Below, one piece after another: positions 1-8,948 of a DNA stretch of 64,000 nt (the first letter of the stretch is position 1; each line of letters starts with the position of its first letter). The notes under the pieces are model-generated. The model was not told where the DNA came from. It saw nothing but the letters and a program-made list of their open reading frames with translations, and did no database searches. The stretch covers positions 956,060 through 1,020,059 of the forward strand of contig NZ_JAUHJQ010000001.1 in NCBI RefSeq assembly GCF_030412965.1. The letters run 5' to 3'. A program made the position numbers and the translations under genes. This DNA is from Nocardioides oceani (lineage in GTDB: Bacteria; Actinomycetota; Actinomycetes; Propionibacteriales; Nocardioidaceae).

Positions 1-765
1 TCCTTCGGACCGTTGAGTGTCCCGTTGGTCAGCGCGTGCACCGTCGCAGAGGTCGTGGAGCTGCTGACCTACCTGCCCTTGATCACCAAAGCGGTCACCA
101 CGCAGTTCCATCCGCGGCAGGACGACCTGACGATCAGGCTGTTGGGGAACGCAGGCGACCCCGATCTCGACTGTCTGGTCGTCACTTACTGCGGACTGGC
201 ACTCATGCGGTTGATCGACCTGCTGGTCGGCGAGCCGTCGGAGGCGACCATGCACAGCCACTGGCCGGAGCCGAGCGGGCTACCCCGAGAGGCCGAGAGC
301 CGGTCCCGACTCGAGTTCGACGCCCCCTTCTCCTACCTGCACATGCCCGCGAGGACGCTTCGTGCTGCCTGCCGCTTCCCCGACCCGATCACCTACGGAC
401 TCGCCGTCACCGAGCTCCAGCAGGCGCTCGCGCGCCGAGCCGGCACCCCGGAGTTCGCCCGCAGGGTCCGGGCGTTGCTCGACGACGGGCCCGGGGCGAG
501 GACGATCCAGTCCGTCGCAAACGAGTTCTCGATGTCCTCGAGCACCCTGAAGCGCCGCCTCGCCGCTGAGGGGACCAGTTTCCGGGAGCTGCTGCAGCAG
601 TCGATGGTCGACCGCGCCAGGAAGCGGCTTCTCGACCCCTCCACGTCGGTCAGCGAGGTCGCCAACGAGCTCGGCTACAGCGATCTCACCAACTTCTCGC
701 ACGCCTTCAAGAGATGGACCGGCAGCTCACCGAGCCACTTCCGAGGTGAGCACGAGCACCGATGA
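1..765 (+). CDS. AraC-family transcriptional regulator (5' end outside window)
   Basis: The frame is open from the first base to a stop at 765, so the true start lies upstream; about 254 residues are present against roughly 330-340 for the family. The C-terminal ~85 residues form an AraC/XylS double helix-turn-helix: FSMSSSTLKRRLAAEG is the first recognition-helix region and ANELGYSDLTNFSHAFKRWT is the classic second one. The N-terminal part resembles the Arabinose_bd domain of OruR/ArgR-like AraC proteins. It probably senses a small ligand and activates a nearby catabolic gene. The next genes on the opposite strand are pseudogenes, so its target cannot be read from context. Family assignment is firm; the ligand is unknown. 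Confidence 0.85.
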   Translation, partial: SFGPLSVPLVSACTVAEVVELLTYLPLITKAVTTQFHPRQDDLTIRLLGNAGDPDLDCLVVTYCGLALMRLIDLLVGEPSEATMHSHWPEPSGLPREAESRSRLEFDAPFSYLHMPARTLRAACRFPDPITYGLAVTELQQALARRAGTPEFARRVRALLDDGPGARTIQSVANEFSMSSSTLKRRLAAEGTSFRELLQQSMVDRARKRLLDPSTSVSEVANELGYSDLTNFSHAFKRWTGSSPSHFRGEHEHR

Positions 766-776
766 GGCGAGAGTGC

Positions 777-1464
777 TCAGTCCGAGCTCACCGACGGGTT
801 CACGGCTGCATGCTCGGTGGCCTCCCCGGTGTCGGCAGGAGCAGCGAAGGTGTCGTCCGCAACCCCTAAGCCGGGGGTCATGCGGCCGTAGGCCTGGTCG
901 AGGGCCGTCAGGGTCCGGTCCAGCGAGAGGTCGTCGAAGCTGTCGAAGTCCATCGGGGCACGTCGAAGCTCTCGCACAGCTCGCCATTGAAGGCCGGCGT
1001 CGCCTTCAACCATCGGTCGTCGAGGTGGACGCTGCAGTACCCCGTGGTACACGAACAGGTCCGCGCCACCCATGAGGGCCCGCAAGTTGTCGGTCCGCAG
1101 GTGGTTGAGGAAGTCGGCGAAGCCCACCCGGGCAGGGATGCCCACGGCCCGCAGCGCTGCGGTCAGCAGCACCGGCCTTGGGAACGCTGTAGGCGCGGCC
1201 TGCCTCGAGCACGTAGCTGGCCCGGTAGTGCTCAGGGTCTCGGGGCACCGAATGGGGGTCGTACCAGACTCTGTCCCGGACCGCTGCGAAGAGCAGGCTC
1301 GCCCGCTCACGCGGCGTCGATGCGCCGGCGACCACCTGCTGCGTGAAGTCGCGCACCGCAGCGCTGTCGTGATCGAGGAAGAAGGCCGACTCAAGGTGCG
1401 GTCCCGCCGTCGGCGTCATCGCCACCGCCAGGTGGTCGTCGGCCTTCCCGACCTCGACGACCAT
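777..1464 (-). pseudogene. Transglutaminase-like domain protein, multiply frameshifted
   Basis: Reading on the minus strand from ATG at 1464, the protein begins MVVEVGKADDHLAVAM and follows a transglutaminase-like family in which a stretch such as YCVxKAVLLTALARAxGIPARxGFADVRNHL carries the nucleophile. Here the frame must shift near 1170 (one extra G) to pass from AYSVPKA to VLLTAALRAVGIPARVGFAD, and again twice near 950-1030 to join NGELCESFDVP and APMDFDSFDDL. The position of the expected catalytic Cys reads Ser (AYSVPKA). Several shifts plus the lost nucleophile argue for a true pseudogene rather than one sequencing error. It ends at a TGA at 777. Confidence 0.7.
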
Positions 1465-1540
1465 GCGTCGGCCTCCTCTTCCCAACGCGGCTGCGCACAG
1501 TGCGCGCCGTCCACACGCTGGAGCGGTCCTCATCGGACGC

Positions 1541-2160
1541 TCAAGTAGCTGTCGTCGTCGAAGCCGAGCCCGACGCTGTCAGCGAGATTGCGCGGGTCAA
1601 CCACACCTGGTGTGCGATCCGGGCGACGACCTCGTCGTGCGACTCGTCGTGGTAGTCGAGCCAACAGATGGTCCCAGCATCGACCGGGTGCCCATCAGCC
1701 CCGCCATGACGCCGTCCCGGAAGGTCGACCTCGGGGTTGCGCAGGTACGCCCGACGCGGCGGCCACCAACTCCCCCGGAACCGCGTGCGCCCCAAGCCTG
1801 GCCCGACGCATCTCCCTGTTCTGCTGGCGCACTGCCATGAAGCGATCGAGGGTCGGATGCTCGGCCGCCCAACCGAGTGCAGCCCCGATGGCACCCGGAT
1901 GATGGCAGGGCCGGTGCCACTGACCTGCATCGCGGGCCGAAGGGTGGTCGATGACCTGGTCCGCCGCGCACCGCAGCACCTCGCCGACGAGATCTTCCTT
2001 GCTGCGAAGTGGCGGTAGACGTGGGGCCGCGCATGCCTGCGCGTTCGGCGATCTGAGCGGTGCCGACCCCGGCGCCGTGATCCTCGATCGCGTCAGCCGC
2101 CGCCACTAGCTGTTCGCGCCGCGGACCTCGATGGGAGACGAGTCGAGATGACTCGGCGAT
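1541..2160 (-). pseudogene. TetR-family regulator, degraded
   Basis: Fragments in different minus-strand frames assemble into a TetR protein. The HTH part REQLVAAADAIEDHG...GTAQIAERAGMR sits near 2030-2130. A second frame supplies the expected tail of the HTH and the start of the ligand domain (VLRCAADQVIDH, near 1960-2000). Further frames give ALGWAAEHPTLDRFMAVRQ (about 1840-1880) and the C-terminus down to a stop at 1541. At least three frame changes are needed, so no functional product is expected. The start codon is not identifiable; 2160 is approximate. It lies directly upstream of the decayed transglutaminase-like gene on the same strand, suggesting one decaying unit. Confidence 0.6.
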
Positions 2161-2242
2161 CGGCTTGGAATGCTTAAGCTGTGGAGCGGGGATCGTCGGC
2201 GGTGGTGTTCGCGTATTGCGTTCGCCGACCGGCCACGATCGG

Positions 2243-3340
2243 TCACCCACCCCGGAGTTCGCCCGCAGCAGTGCGCATCTGGGAGATGGCATGGTGCTCG
2301 TCGCTGGTGAGAGTCGCGGCGAGTTCATTGACGTGTCGCCAGCGAGCGAGCGTCGATCCGTCGCTACGGCCGGCGGCAGCCAGAGCCGACCATGTGGCCG
2401 CGCAGCGCAGGAGCGCAGTTTCAGCCTTCGCCATCTCAGCGGACCGCGTTCGCCGCGCCACGTCGGCACAGAACTGCGCCTGCAACCGGCGGAACAGGCC
2501 GCCGCCGGTCCCTGCCTTCTCCACGAAGGCGTGGAGAGAGCGCAGCGCGACGTCCAACTCAGGTTCGGGCATGAGTTCCGGCCACCGGCCGACATCTTCC
2601 GCGAAGACCCCGATTCCATCGATCCCGGCACCAGCAACGGCATCCGGCGGCAGCACCGAGGTGTCCGGGATGATCGCGGTCGCCGCCGCTTGCATGTTCT
2701 CGACGGAGGCGACGAGGGCCGAAGCCGCGGTCGGGCGGAGATCCGGCAGGACCTGGGGCCAGTTCACGAAGTAGGTCGTGTGCCTGGTGGGCACGGGGAA
2801 GGATCGTGACGCGCGCGCCCGCGCAAGCGCATCGTAGGGGACCTCCTGCACCTCGGCTCGGTCGTTGTCAACCACGAAAGCGGTCTGGGTCTCGTCGTCG
2901 TAACCGATCACGACGATGTCGTGCCGACTCATCTGGAGGCGGACATTCAGGTAGGGCAACTCAGCGATGTCTGCCCACATCAGCACGGGACGACCTTGTC
3001 GTAGTTCCCCACGGACCCAACCCCAACCGGTGGCGGGGTCGTCGGTGTGCCGGACGTCGACCTCTGCACCCAGCCTGGCAAGAAGATCCACCTCAAGGTC
3101 ACTGCTACGCCCGACGACGTAGATGGGCGGGGTGAGACCAGGCACCCGCAGATAGGTGAAGCCGAGCCCACCGCCCATTCCGAAGACCAGACCTTCGCTC
3201 GGCACCTCCTCCCAGCCCAGGCCGGCCCACTCCAAGAGGTCTCTCAGCGCTCCGGACCCGCAATGACCTGCCTGACGGTGGGGATAGTCCAGCAGCACTC
3301 GACGCGGCTCCGGCCGAAGCGCAGCGACCTCAACTGACAT
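2243..3340 (-). CDS. BtrH N-terminal-like protein with C-terminal DUF4872-type region
   Basis: A 365-residue protein. I start it at ATG 3340 (MSVEVAALRPEP) because AGGAG lies 5 nt upstream; a longer frame reaches 3415 but would run through the operator at 3406-3431. The N-terminus carries GHCGSGALRDLLEWAG and FGMGGGLGFTYL, the cysteine and glycine-rich signatures of the BtrH_N family. BtrH acts with BtrI-bound acyl chains in butirosin synthesis, but most homologues have no assigned function. The SRHDIVVIGYDDETQTAFVVDND segment looks like the His-containing strand of a C39/papain-like fold, so Cys and His may form a catalytic pair (inference). The C-terminal helical half fits DUF4872. It is divergent from the TetR gene at 3441 and probably controlled by it. 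Confidence 0.75.
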   Translation of the reverse strand: MSVEVAALRPEPRRVLLDYPHRQAGHCGSGALRDLLEWAGLGWEEVPSEGLVFGMGGGLGFTYLRVPGLTPPIYVVGRSSDLEVDLLARLGAEVDVRHTDDPATGWGWVRGELRQGRPVLMWADIAELPYLNVRLQMSRHDIVVIGYDDETQTAFVVDNDRAEVQEVPYDALARARASRSFPVPTRHTTYFVNWPQVLPDLRPTAASALVASVENMQAAATAIIPDTSVLPPDAVAGAGIDGIGVFAEDVGRWPELMPEPELDVALRSLHAFVEKAGTGGGLFRRLQAQFCADVARRTRSAEMAKAETALLRCAATWSALAAAGRSDGSTLARWRHVNELAATLTSDEHHAISQMRTAAGELRGG

Positions 3341-3405
3341 GGGAACTCCTGGAGTAGTCGGAGCACTCTGCGCGAGCGTGTGCCCGTCAAACGGTGGGCG
3401 CGAAT

Positions 3406-3431
3406 CTACATGCATTCATGCACGCATGTAG
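3406..3431. promoter_or_regulatory. Palindromic operator between divergent BtrH-like and TetR genes
   Basis: Perfect 8-bp arms CTACATGC (3406-3413) and GCATGTAG (3424-3431) are separated by 10 bp. A second nested repeat, TGCA-TTCA-TGCA, lies at 3411-3422. The palindrome ends 9 bp before the TetR start at 3441 and lies 66 bp upstream of the divergent gene's start at 3340, the usual place for a TetR autoregulatory site. Binding by the adjacent TetR is inferred. Confidence 0.6.
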
Positions 3432-3440
3432 ACTCAGGCT

Positions 3441-4052
3441 GTGCCGCTGAAGCTAGGACGACAAGAAGACCGCTCGGCTGCTACCCGTCGGGCATTGCTG
3501 GACGCGACGGTCACATGCCTTGCCGAGCTCGGCTATACGGGGACAACCAGCGCCGCGGTCGCGGCTCGAGCGGGCCTTTCTCGCGGCGCGCAGCTGCACC
3601 ACTTCGGGACACGCGACCAGTTGGTCGTGGCGGCGGTTGAGCACTTGGCGCAGCAGCGCCTGCGCCGCGTCCGAGAGCAGATGGCCCAGCTCGAGCTCCG
3701 TGACGCCGAGGACGGGGGGGCGACCGACCACAGGAGGCGAGGGACGGCGCTCCGCCTGCTATCAGATGCGCTGTCGGGGCCCTTGTATGCGGCGAGCCTC
3801 GAACTGTGGGTGGCCGCCCGCGCTCACGAAGAGCTGCGGGCAGAGTTGGTCCCCACCGAAGACCGCGTGAACGCGGAGCTCGCCGAGATGTGCCGCACCT
3901 ACGTCACACAGGACCCCATCGAAATCCGACTCACCCTGGATCTCCTTCTCGGTCGAGGGGTTAGCGGTCTGCTCGCTCCTCATTCCCATGAACGGCAGAG
4001 CGAAGTCTTGGCTGCCTGGGCGCAGCGCCTCCAGGGCGGTCCTCGTGGCTGA
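3441..4052 (+). CDS. TetR/AcrR-family transcriptional repressor
   Basis: A 203-residue protein starting at GTG 3441, 9 bp after the palindrome. The N-terminal HTH is clear: ATRRALLDATVTCLAELGYT followed by AVAARAGLSRGAQLHHFGTRDQL (residues about 14-60), the TetR_N signature. The C-terminal domain is helical and of ordinary length for ligand binding. It ends at 4052, and the thioesterase start overlaps or abuts it, so the two are probably co-transcribed. It likely represses itself, the thioesterase and the divergent BtrH-like gene. A related half-site lies near 6090-6116. The ligand is unknown; an acyl-CoA or lipid is plausible from the neighbour only. Confidence 0.85.
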   Translation: MPLKLGRQEDRSAATRRALLDATVTCLAELGYTGTTSAAVAARAGLSRGAQLHHFGTRDQLVVAAVEHLAQQRLRRVREQMAQLELRDAEDGGATDHRRRGTALRLLSDALSGPLYAASLELWVAARAHEELRAELVPTEDRVNAELAEMCRTYVTQDPIEIRLTLDLLLGRGVSGLLAPHSHERQSEVLAAWAQRLQGGPRG

Positions 4053-4548
4053 CATGCAAGCGCTGCTGGCCATGTGGGCGGAGAAGTTCACCGTCTACCC
4101 GGACGGGGCTGAACTCCCGACTCACCACGACCACTGCCTGGGGTGCGGCCCGAACAATCCCCATGGGCACCACCTCCGGGCCCTGCGGCACGGGGATGGT
4201 GTGCAGGCTTGGCACACGTTCGACAATCGTCACGTAGGCGCACCGGGCATTGTCCATGGCGGCGCAGTCGCCACCGTTGTCGATGACCTTTACGGTTGCC
4301 TGCTTTTCCTCGAAGGAGGCCCTGCCGTCACCCGCCAACTGACGATCGAGTATTTGGCACCGGTACTCATCGGAGCGGAGTACCGACTCCAGGCCGATGT
4401 CGTCCGGCGCGAAGGGCGCAAGCTGTTCGTCGCTGCCCGTGCAACCGAGCCAGCCGGTCGCGCGGTCATCACTTCTACGGCCGTGTTCGTGAAAGTGTCT
4501 GTCGAGCACTTCGCTCAGGGCAGTCCACCTGGCGTGCCTGCGGATTGA
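4045..4548 (+). CDS. Hotdog-fold thioesterase (PaaI/4HBT family)
   Basis: About 167 residues. I take GTG 4045, with an AGGGCGG ribosome site 6 nt upstream; ATG 4054 is an alternative. The core is a 4HBT hotdog domain: HCLGCGPNNPHG near the N-terminus, then GAPGIVHGGAVATVVDDLYG, where the HGG loop and the following acidic residues form the active site of PaaI-type acyl-CoA thioesterases, and later TRQLTIEYLAPVLIG as the domain-closing strand. It would hydrolyse an acyl-CoA in the cytoplasm; the acyl group is unknown. It overlaps the end of the TetR gene, so translational coupling is likely. Confidence 0.8.
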   Translation: MADMQALLAMWAEKFTVYPDGAELPTHHDHCLGCGPNNPHGHHLRALRHGDGVQAWHTFDNRHVGAPGIVHGGAVATVVDDLYGCLLFLEGGPAVTRQLTIEYLAPVLIGAEYRLQADVVRREGRKLFVAARATEPAGRAVITSTAVFVKVSVEHFAQGSPPGVPAD

Positions 4549-4727
4549 CCGCGCCCGTCCTTGCAGGGCCGCCTCGGGCCATCGCTCGCGGCCTGCGGCC
4601 TGCGCCTCCAATCCGGGCATCCGCTGACGCTCACACCCGGGATCGGGACCACTCGAGCGGCTCGCCAATCCGGCCCCGACCCCGGGCCGTCGGCTGACGA
4701 GGTCAGTTGTGCAGATGGACGCCATGT

Positions 4728-4744
4728 TTGTACTCTCGGTACAA
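4728..4744. promoter_or_regulatory. TGTACTC-type palindromic operator upstream of TetR gene
   Basis: TTGTAC-TCTCG-GTACAA is a 17-bp inverted repeat with 6-bp arms, 29 bp before the TetR start at 4773. Its central 15 bp share arm sequence and spacing with the palindrome at 9994-10008 upstream of the P450 gene, so one regulator may bind both. Regulation is inferred. Confidence 0.6.
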
Positions 4745-4772
4745 GCCCAGCACAGCGAAGGGATCCACGTCG

Positions 4773-5360
4773 GTGCGTACTGTCCCGGCTCACACGGCGG
4801 TCAAACTCAGCGTCGCAGCGGAGCTGTTCGCCGATCACGGTGTCGAGCAGACCAAGATCGAGGACATCGCTGCTGCCACTGGGATTCCCAAGGCGACGTT
4901 GTACTACTACTTCGCCGGCAAGGAGGAGATCCTTGCCTTTCTGTTCCGCGACACCTTGAACCGCGTTGCGGATGAGGTGGCCATCGCCGTCGAGTCGGAA
5001 GGGTCGGCAGCGGCCCGGCTCGCCGAGGTGATTCGAGCGCAGTTGCGGGTGATGGCGGAGCAGCCGGCGATCTGCCGGGCTTTGGTGGGTGAGCTAGGAC
5101 GTGCGGGCCGTATCCCTGAGATCGCAGCGATGATTCATGCGGCCTACTACCAGCCCGTACAGTCGCTGATCGAGGACGGCGTGACTGAGGGCTCGCTGCG
5201 GCAGGTGCCCGATCCGGAGTCGGGTGCCATGGCGGTCTTCGGTGCGGTCACCATCAGCGCCCTGTCCTACCTTGTCACCGACCAGGCCCTGGACCAGGAG
5301 CGCATCGCGAGCGCCGTGACGACCCTGGTCCTCGACGGCCTGCGGCTGCGTCAGCGCTGA
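4773..5360 (+). CDS. TetR-family transcriptional regulator
   Basis: I start at GTG 4773 (VRTVPAHTAVKLSVAAELF), just ahead of the first HTH helix and downstream of the palindrome; earlier in-frame starts would run through the operator. That gives 195 residues. The HTH reads AAELFADHGVEQTKIEDIAAATGIPKATLYYYFAGKEEIL in overlapping segments, a textbook TetR_N domain. The C-terminal domain is helical. Downstream, 58 bp away, is a membrane-anchored coiled-coil protein. The TGTACTC palindrome at its promoter also occurs before the P450 gene at 10201, so this protein may control both itself and the P450. Confidence 0.85.
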   Translation: MRTVPAHTAVKLSVAAELFADHGVEQTKIEDIAAATGIPKATLYYYFAGKEEILAFLFRDTLNRVADEVAIAVESEGSAAARLAEVIRAQLRVMAEQPAICRALVGELGRAGRIPEIAAMIHAAYYQPVQSLIEDGVTEGSLRQVPDPESGAMAVFGAVTISALSYLVTDQALDQERIASAVTTLVLDGLRLRQR

Positions 5361-5418
5361 CCCCGACCGCGCGGCCGCAAGCGACGGTGCCGGTCCCGAC
5401 AGACGAGGATCTTACGAC

Positions 5419-6054
5419 GTGCTCAACCAAGCCCTGCCGATCTGGGCAGTCCGCGTACTGGCCGCTGTCCTCGCACTGGCACTGTTCGTCCTCACCGTTG
5501 CGGTCGCCCTGCTGCTGCCGCACATCCCCCGGCTGGTGCGGGCGGCCTCCGACATGCCGGCGGCCCTAGAAGTGGTTGACCGAGCGCCGGACACCCTGGA
5601 CCAGGTAGAGAGGATCGACCGCAATGTCGAGAGCCTCACTCCCCCTGTGGCCACCGCGACCGAGGACCTCTCCGCGGTCGCGCCGCACATCGAAACCCTC
5701 GCCGGCCAGATCAACCAACTCTTGGATGACCTGGCGGCCCTGCAGCGGACCTCCAAGCCGCTCGGCGAGGCCGCCCCCAAGATCGCGGCCCTCTCCGGGC
5801 AGCTCGAGGGCCTCCAGACCTCGCTACGTCGGCTCGATCGCGACCTCGTCGAGCCACTGACGGAGGTGAGGAGGCCGATGCGGAGGCTCGCAGACACCGC
5901 GGGGCCACTCCCCGAGAGCCTGGAACGTCTCAACCGGAGCACCGCCGTGCTCGAGCAGCTACCCGGGTACTTCGACCGACTGCAGCGAATCCTCATACGT
6001 GTCGCGCGGCATGTGCGAAATCTCGATGAGAAGACAGGCCCGAACCTCTGGTGA
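5419..6054 (+). CDS. Membrane-anchored coiled-coil protein of unknown function
   Basis: A 211-residue protein from GTG 5419. Residues about 8-36 form one strong transmembrane helix (VRVLAAVLALALFVLTVAVA). The rest is long amphipathic helix with repeated Leu/Ile heptads (VERIDRNVESLTPPVATATEDL, LAGQINQLLDDLAALQ, LQTSLRRLDRDL), so an N-terminal anchor followed by an extracytoplasmic coiled coil is likely. The pattern recalls the helical parts of MCE-type or toxin-like tail proteins, but I recognise no domain. It follows the TetR gene by 58 bp in the same direction, probably as one unit. Confidence 0.65.
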   Translation: MLNQALPIWAVRVLAAVLALALFVLTVAVALLLPHIPRLVRAASDMPAALEVVDRAPDTLDQVERIDRNVESLTPPVATATEDLSAVAPHIETLAGQINQLLDDLAALQRTSKPLGEAAPKIAALSGQLEGLQTSLRRLDRDLVEPLTEVRRPMRRLADTAGPLPESLERLNRSTAVLEQLPGYFDRLQRILIRVARHVRNLDEKTGPNLW

Positions 6055-6087
6055 TCCGGGTGGCCGAGCGCTACCCACTCGTGACGG

Positions 6088-6116
6088 ACTTACGTGCATG
6101 CACGACGGCATGTAGC
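6088..6116. promoter_or_regulatory. Candidate second operator resembling the 3406 palindrome
   Basis: The run contains the perfect 10-bp palindrome GTGCATGCAC (6094-6103) followed by GGCATGTAG (6108-6116). Half-sites CATGCACG and CATGTAG both occur in the operator at 3406-3431, here with a few extra bases between them. It lies about 55 bp upstream of the small gene at 6172. Shared control by the TetR protein at 3441 is a weak inference. Confidence 0.35.
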
Positions 6117-6171
6117 GTGCTGCCATCCGGACGCTTCTCTCTTCCCGTTCGCGTCCGTTGGGGGTGACCCA

Positions 6172-6498
6172 ATGAACCGCGGGCCTGTCTGGCAGCCAAT
6201 GGCGGACCTGCTCTCCGACGTGGTGTGGCATGCGGCGTGGTGGCTCTATGGCGGAATGGTGGCCTTCGGGAGTTGCTGGTGGTTCGGATGTGGCGGCTAC
6301 CGCGAGTGGCAGCAATGGGAGCGTGACTGGCTTGAGCGGCGCGAGCAGCGACGAAGGAGCCGTATCGACAGAGACATCGCGCGCGGCCTGCGCGAGATCG
6401 AGGAATTCCTCCGGCTTCGGTGCTCCCCGCCGGTGAATGAGCCTCACGGCGGGACGCGGCCAAGGGTACGCCACGGCCGACCGAGGCCGCTTCGATAG
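6172..6498 (+). CDS. Small hypothetical protein with hydrophobic N-terminal segment
   Basis: A 108-residue frame from ATG 6172 preceded by GGGGTG about 5 nt upstream. Residues about 12-40 (VVWHAAWWLYGGMVAFGSCW) are aromatic and hydrophobic and could cross the membrane once. After that comes a highly charged helix, EWQQWERDWLERREQRRRSR, and an Arg-rich tail. I recognise no family. An operator-like repeat sits upstream. It could be a small membrane protein linked to the neighbouring regulon or a chance frame; codon use looks reasonable. Confidence 0.4.
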   Translation: MNRGPVWQPMADLLSDVVWHAAWWLYGGMVAFGSCWWFGCGGYREWQQWERDWLERREQRRRSRIDRDIARGLREIEEFLRLRCSPPVNEPHGGTRPRVRHGRPRPLR

Positions 6499-6629
6499 TC
6501 GCGCGAGCGGGCGGATCCCTTCATCCCGTACGGGCCGAGCCAGGCTCGCTACATGTGCCGGTGACGCAGACCAGCACGCGCCCCGGCCACACCGCCCCCT
6601 CCTTCGCACGCGGCCGTGAGGGCGGGCCA

Positions 6630-8948
6630 CTACTTGCCGATGACCTCAGGACGACGCGCCACCTCCGTGTCCTGACGTTCCGTGAGCATGCGCAGGAGCC
6701 TGTCGCCCTCGACATCGAGGTCGGGCAGCATCCGGTCCAGCCAACGCGGCAACCACCAGGCCTTGTCGCCGAACAGCGACATCAGCGCCGGAGTCAAGGT
6801 CATGCGGACCAAGAAGGCGTCGATGAGGATGCCGATCGCAAGCGCGAAGCCGATCTGCTTGATCATCACGTCATGGCTGAAGATGAAGCCGGCGAACACC
6901 GAGACCATGATCACCGCGGCGGCGACCACGACACGGCTGGCCTGATCGAAACCGTGAACCACGCCGGCCTCGCCGTGGTGGCCGTGGACGTGGGACTCGC
7001 GCATCGAGGAGACCAGGAAGACCTGGTAGTCCATCGCTAGCCCATAGAGGATTCCGGTGACAATGACCGGGATGAAGCTGAACAATGGCCCGCCGGTGTC
7101 GACCCCCACCATCCAGCCAAGCCATCCCCAAGAGAACACCGCAGTGGTCACCCCGAAGGTCGCCAAGATGCTGAGCAGGAACCCGAGCGTGGCCTGGATC
7201 GGTACGACGAGTGACCGGAACACCACCAGCAGAATCAGGAGCGACAGCCCCACAATGATGATCAGGTACAGCGGGACGATCTCGGCGAGCCGGTCGGACA
7301 TGTCGATGCCGATAGCGGTGAAGCCAGTGACGCCGATCACGACGTCATGATCCTGGGCGACAGCCGAGCTGGGTGAACGGAGCGCCTGAACGAGGTCGGC
7401 CGTGGCATCGTCGTCTGGGCCCGAGGTGGGGATGACACTGAGGACTGCCATCTCCCCGTCCTGACTGGTGCCCACTGGCACCGCAGCGACGATCTCCTTG
7501 CGCTGCTGGAGCTGTTGGGTCACCGCGCCGAGGGTCCGAGGCGTGACGGCGGCGCCATCGGCGGACTCCACGGTCACCAGCAACGGACCGTTGTACCCCT
7601 CACCGAACCCGCGGGTGACCGCCTCGTAGCTCTGCCGCGCGGCGGTGTCGGTGTTTGCGCTGGCACCCGTCGGCAAGCCGAGGTCCATGCTCGCCGCGGG
7701 AACAGCACCCACCCCCAAGACCGCCACTACACCGAGGATCACCGGCCAACGCAACCGCACCACCGCCTTGACCCAGTGGTCGGCCACGCTGTGGCTGTCC
7801 TCCTCCCGGCGGGTATGCCCCTTCTTGCGGGCTTTGGCCGACACGATCCGCTCCCCGATCAGTCCGAGCAGAGCCGGCAGCAGGGTCAGCGCGATGAGGA
7901 CAGCGAGCAGCACCGTGGCCGCGGCGACCAGAGCCATGGTGGTGAGCATGGAGATGCCAATGACGGTGAGCGCGACCAAGGCCACGATCACGGTGAGACC
8001 GGCGAAGAGCACGGCGCTGCCTGCCGTTCCAACCGCCCGGCCAGCCGCCTCGCGGGCGTCGAGGTCGCGATCGATGATCAGTCGCCGCTGCCGGTTGACC
8101 ACGAACAACGCGTAGTCGATTCCCACCGCGAGGCCGATCATCAACGCCAGGACAGGGGTTGCGGTGTTCATCTCCACCGTCGTCGACAGGGCAAACGCCG
8201 TTCCCACGCCCACCCCGACCCCGACGAGGGCGGTGATCAATGGAAGGCCAGCGGCGACGAGCGAGCCAAGCGTAAGAACGAGGACCACGGCCGCGACCGC
8301 GAGACCGACCACCTCGGCGGCGCCGACCGGGATCTCGATCGCCTTCAGCGAGTCACTCGGCAGGACCCGCAGACCGGTGCCCCGCTCCGCATCCTCGACG
8401 ACCGACAAGACCGCGGAGACCTGATCGTCGGTCAGCGACGTGGACGGCACGGTGAACTGGAACTGGAACAGCGCCACTGGCGCCTGAGTCGAGACCAGCA
8501 CCCCCGGCACCGGGGTCCCGTCGAGGACCAGCGGCTGGTACGGCGGCGCCGTCCCCGGCCCGCTTTCCGGCTGGTCAGCCCCAGGCCCTCCCGGCGGCTG
8601 CCCCTGACCCTGGCTCAAGTCAGCCGGGTTGATGACCTGGTCCAGCTCGTAGACGTCCTGGACCGTCTCAGCGATCGCGGCCATCCGCGCGGGGGTATCC
8701 AGCCGGTCGCCGTCTGGAACGGTGAACACCACACTGGCCTGGCCTCCCGATGCCTCCGGCAGCTCCCGAGAGACCCGATCGAGAACCTGCTGGGCCTCGG
8801 TGTTGTCGATCTTCATCTCCGAGGTCACCTTCACCCCGTTGACCACCAGTGCAGCCACGACGGCAGCCAGCACCAACACCCACCCGACGATGATGGGCCA
8901 GGGCTTGCCGAAGCAACCGCGCCCGAGGCGGTACAAGAACGTGGACAT
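6630..8948 (-). CDS. MMPL/RND-superfamily membrane transporter
   Basis: A 772-residue protein from ATG 8948 with GAGGAG 7 nt upstream. It has the MmpL layout: one N-terminal membrane helix (IIVGWVLVLAAVVAALVV), a large extracytoplasmic loop (about residues 40-200), a cluster of five or six helices with GLAVGIDYALFVVNRQRR (an RND motif with the charged residue used in proton relay), a second loop, and a final cluster with YGLAMDYQVFLVSSMRE and GFALAIGILIDAFLVRMTL. Such proteins use the proton gradient to export lipids or drugs across the inner membrane. The TetR gene starting at 9583 ends 30 bp upstream on the same strand, so the two likely form an operon repressed through the palindrome at 9606. 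Substrate unknown. Confidence 0.9.
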   Translation of the reverse strand: MSTFLYRLGRGCFGKPWPIIVGWVLVLAAVVAALVVNGVKVTSEMKIDNTEAQQVLDRVSRELPEASGGQASVVFTVPDGDRLDTPARMAAIAETVQDVYELDQVINPADLSQGQGQPPGGPGADQPESGPGTAPPYQPLVLDGTPVPGVLVSTQAPVALFQFQFTVPSTSLTDDQVSAVLSVVEDAERGTGLRVLPSDSLKAIEIPVGAAEVVGLAVAAVVLVLTLGSLVAAGLPLITALVGVGVGVGTAFALSTTVEMNTATPVLALMIGLAVGIDYALFVVNRQRRLIIDRDLDAREAAGRAVGTAGSAVLFAGLTVIVALVALTVIGISMLTTMALVAAATVLLAVLIALTLLPALLGLIGERIVSAKARKKGHTRREEDSHSVADHWVKAVVRLRWPVILGVVAVLGVGAVPAASMDLGLPTGASANTDTAARQSYEAVTRGFGEGYNGPLLVTVESADGAAVTPRTLGAVTQQLQQRKEIVAAVPVGTSQDGEMAVLSVIPTSGPDDDATADLVQALRSPSSAVAQDHDVVIGVTGFTAIGIDMSDRLAEIVPLYLIIIVGLSLLILLVVFRSLVVPIQATLGFLLSILATFGVTTAVFSWGWLGWMVGVDTGGPLFSFIPVIVTGILYGLAMDYQVFLVSSMRESHVHGHHGEAGVVHGFDQASRVVVAAAVIMVSVFAGFIFSHDVMIKQIGFALAIGILIDAFLVRMTLTPALMSLFGDKAWWLPRWLDRMLPDLDVEGDRLLRMLTERQDTEVARRPEVIGK

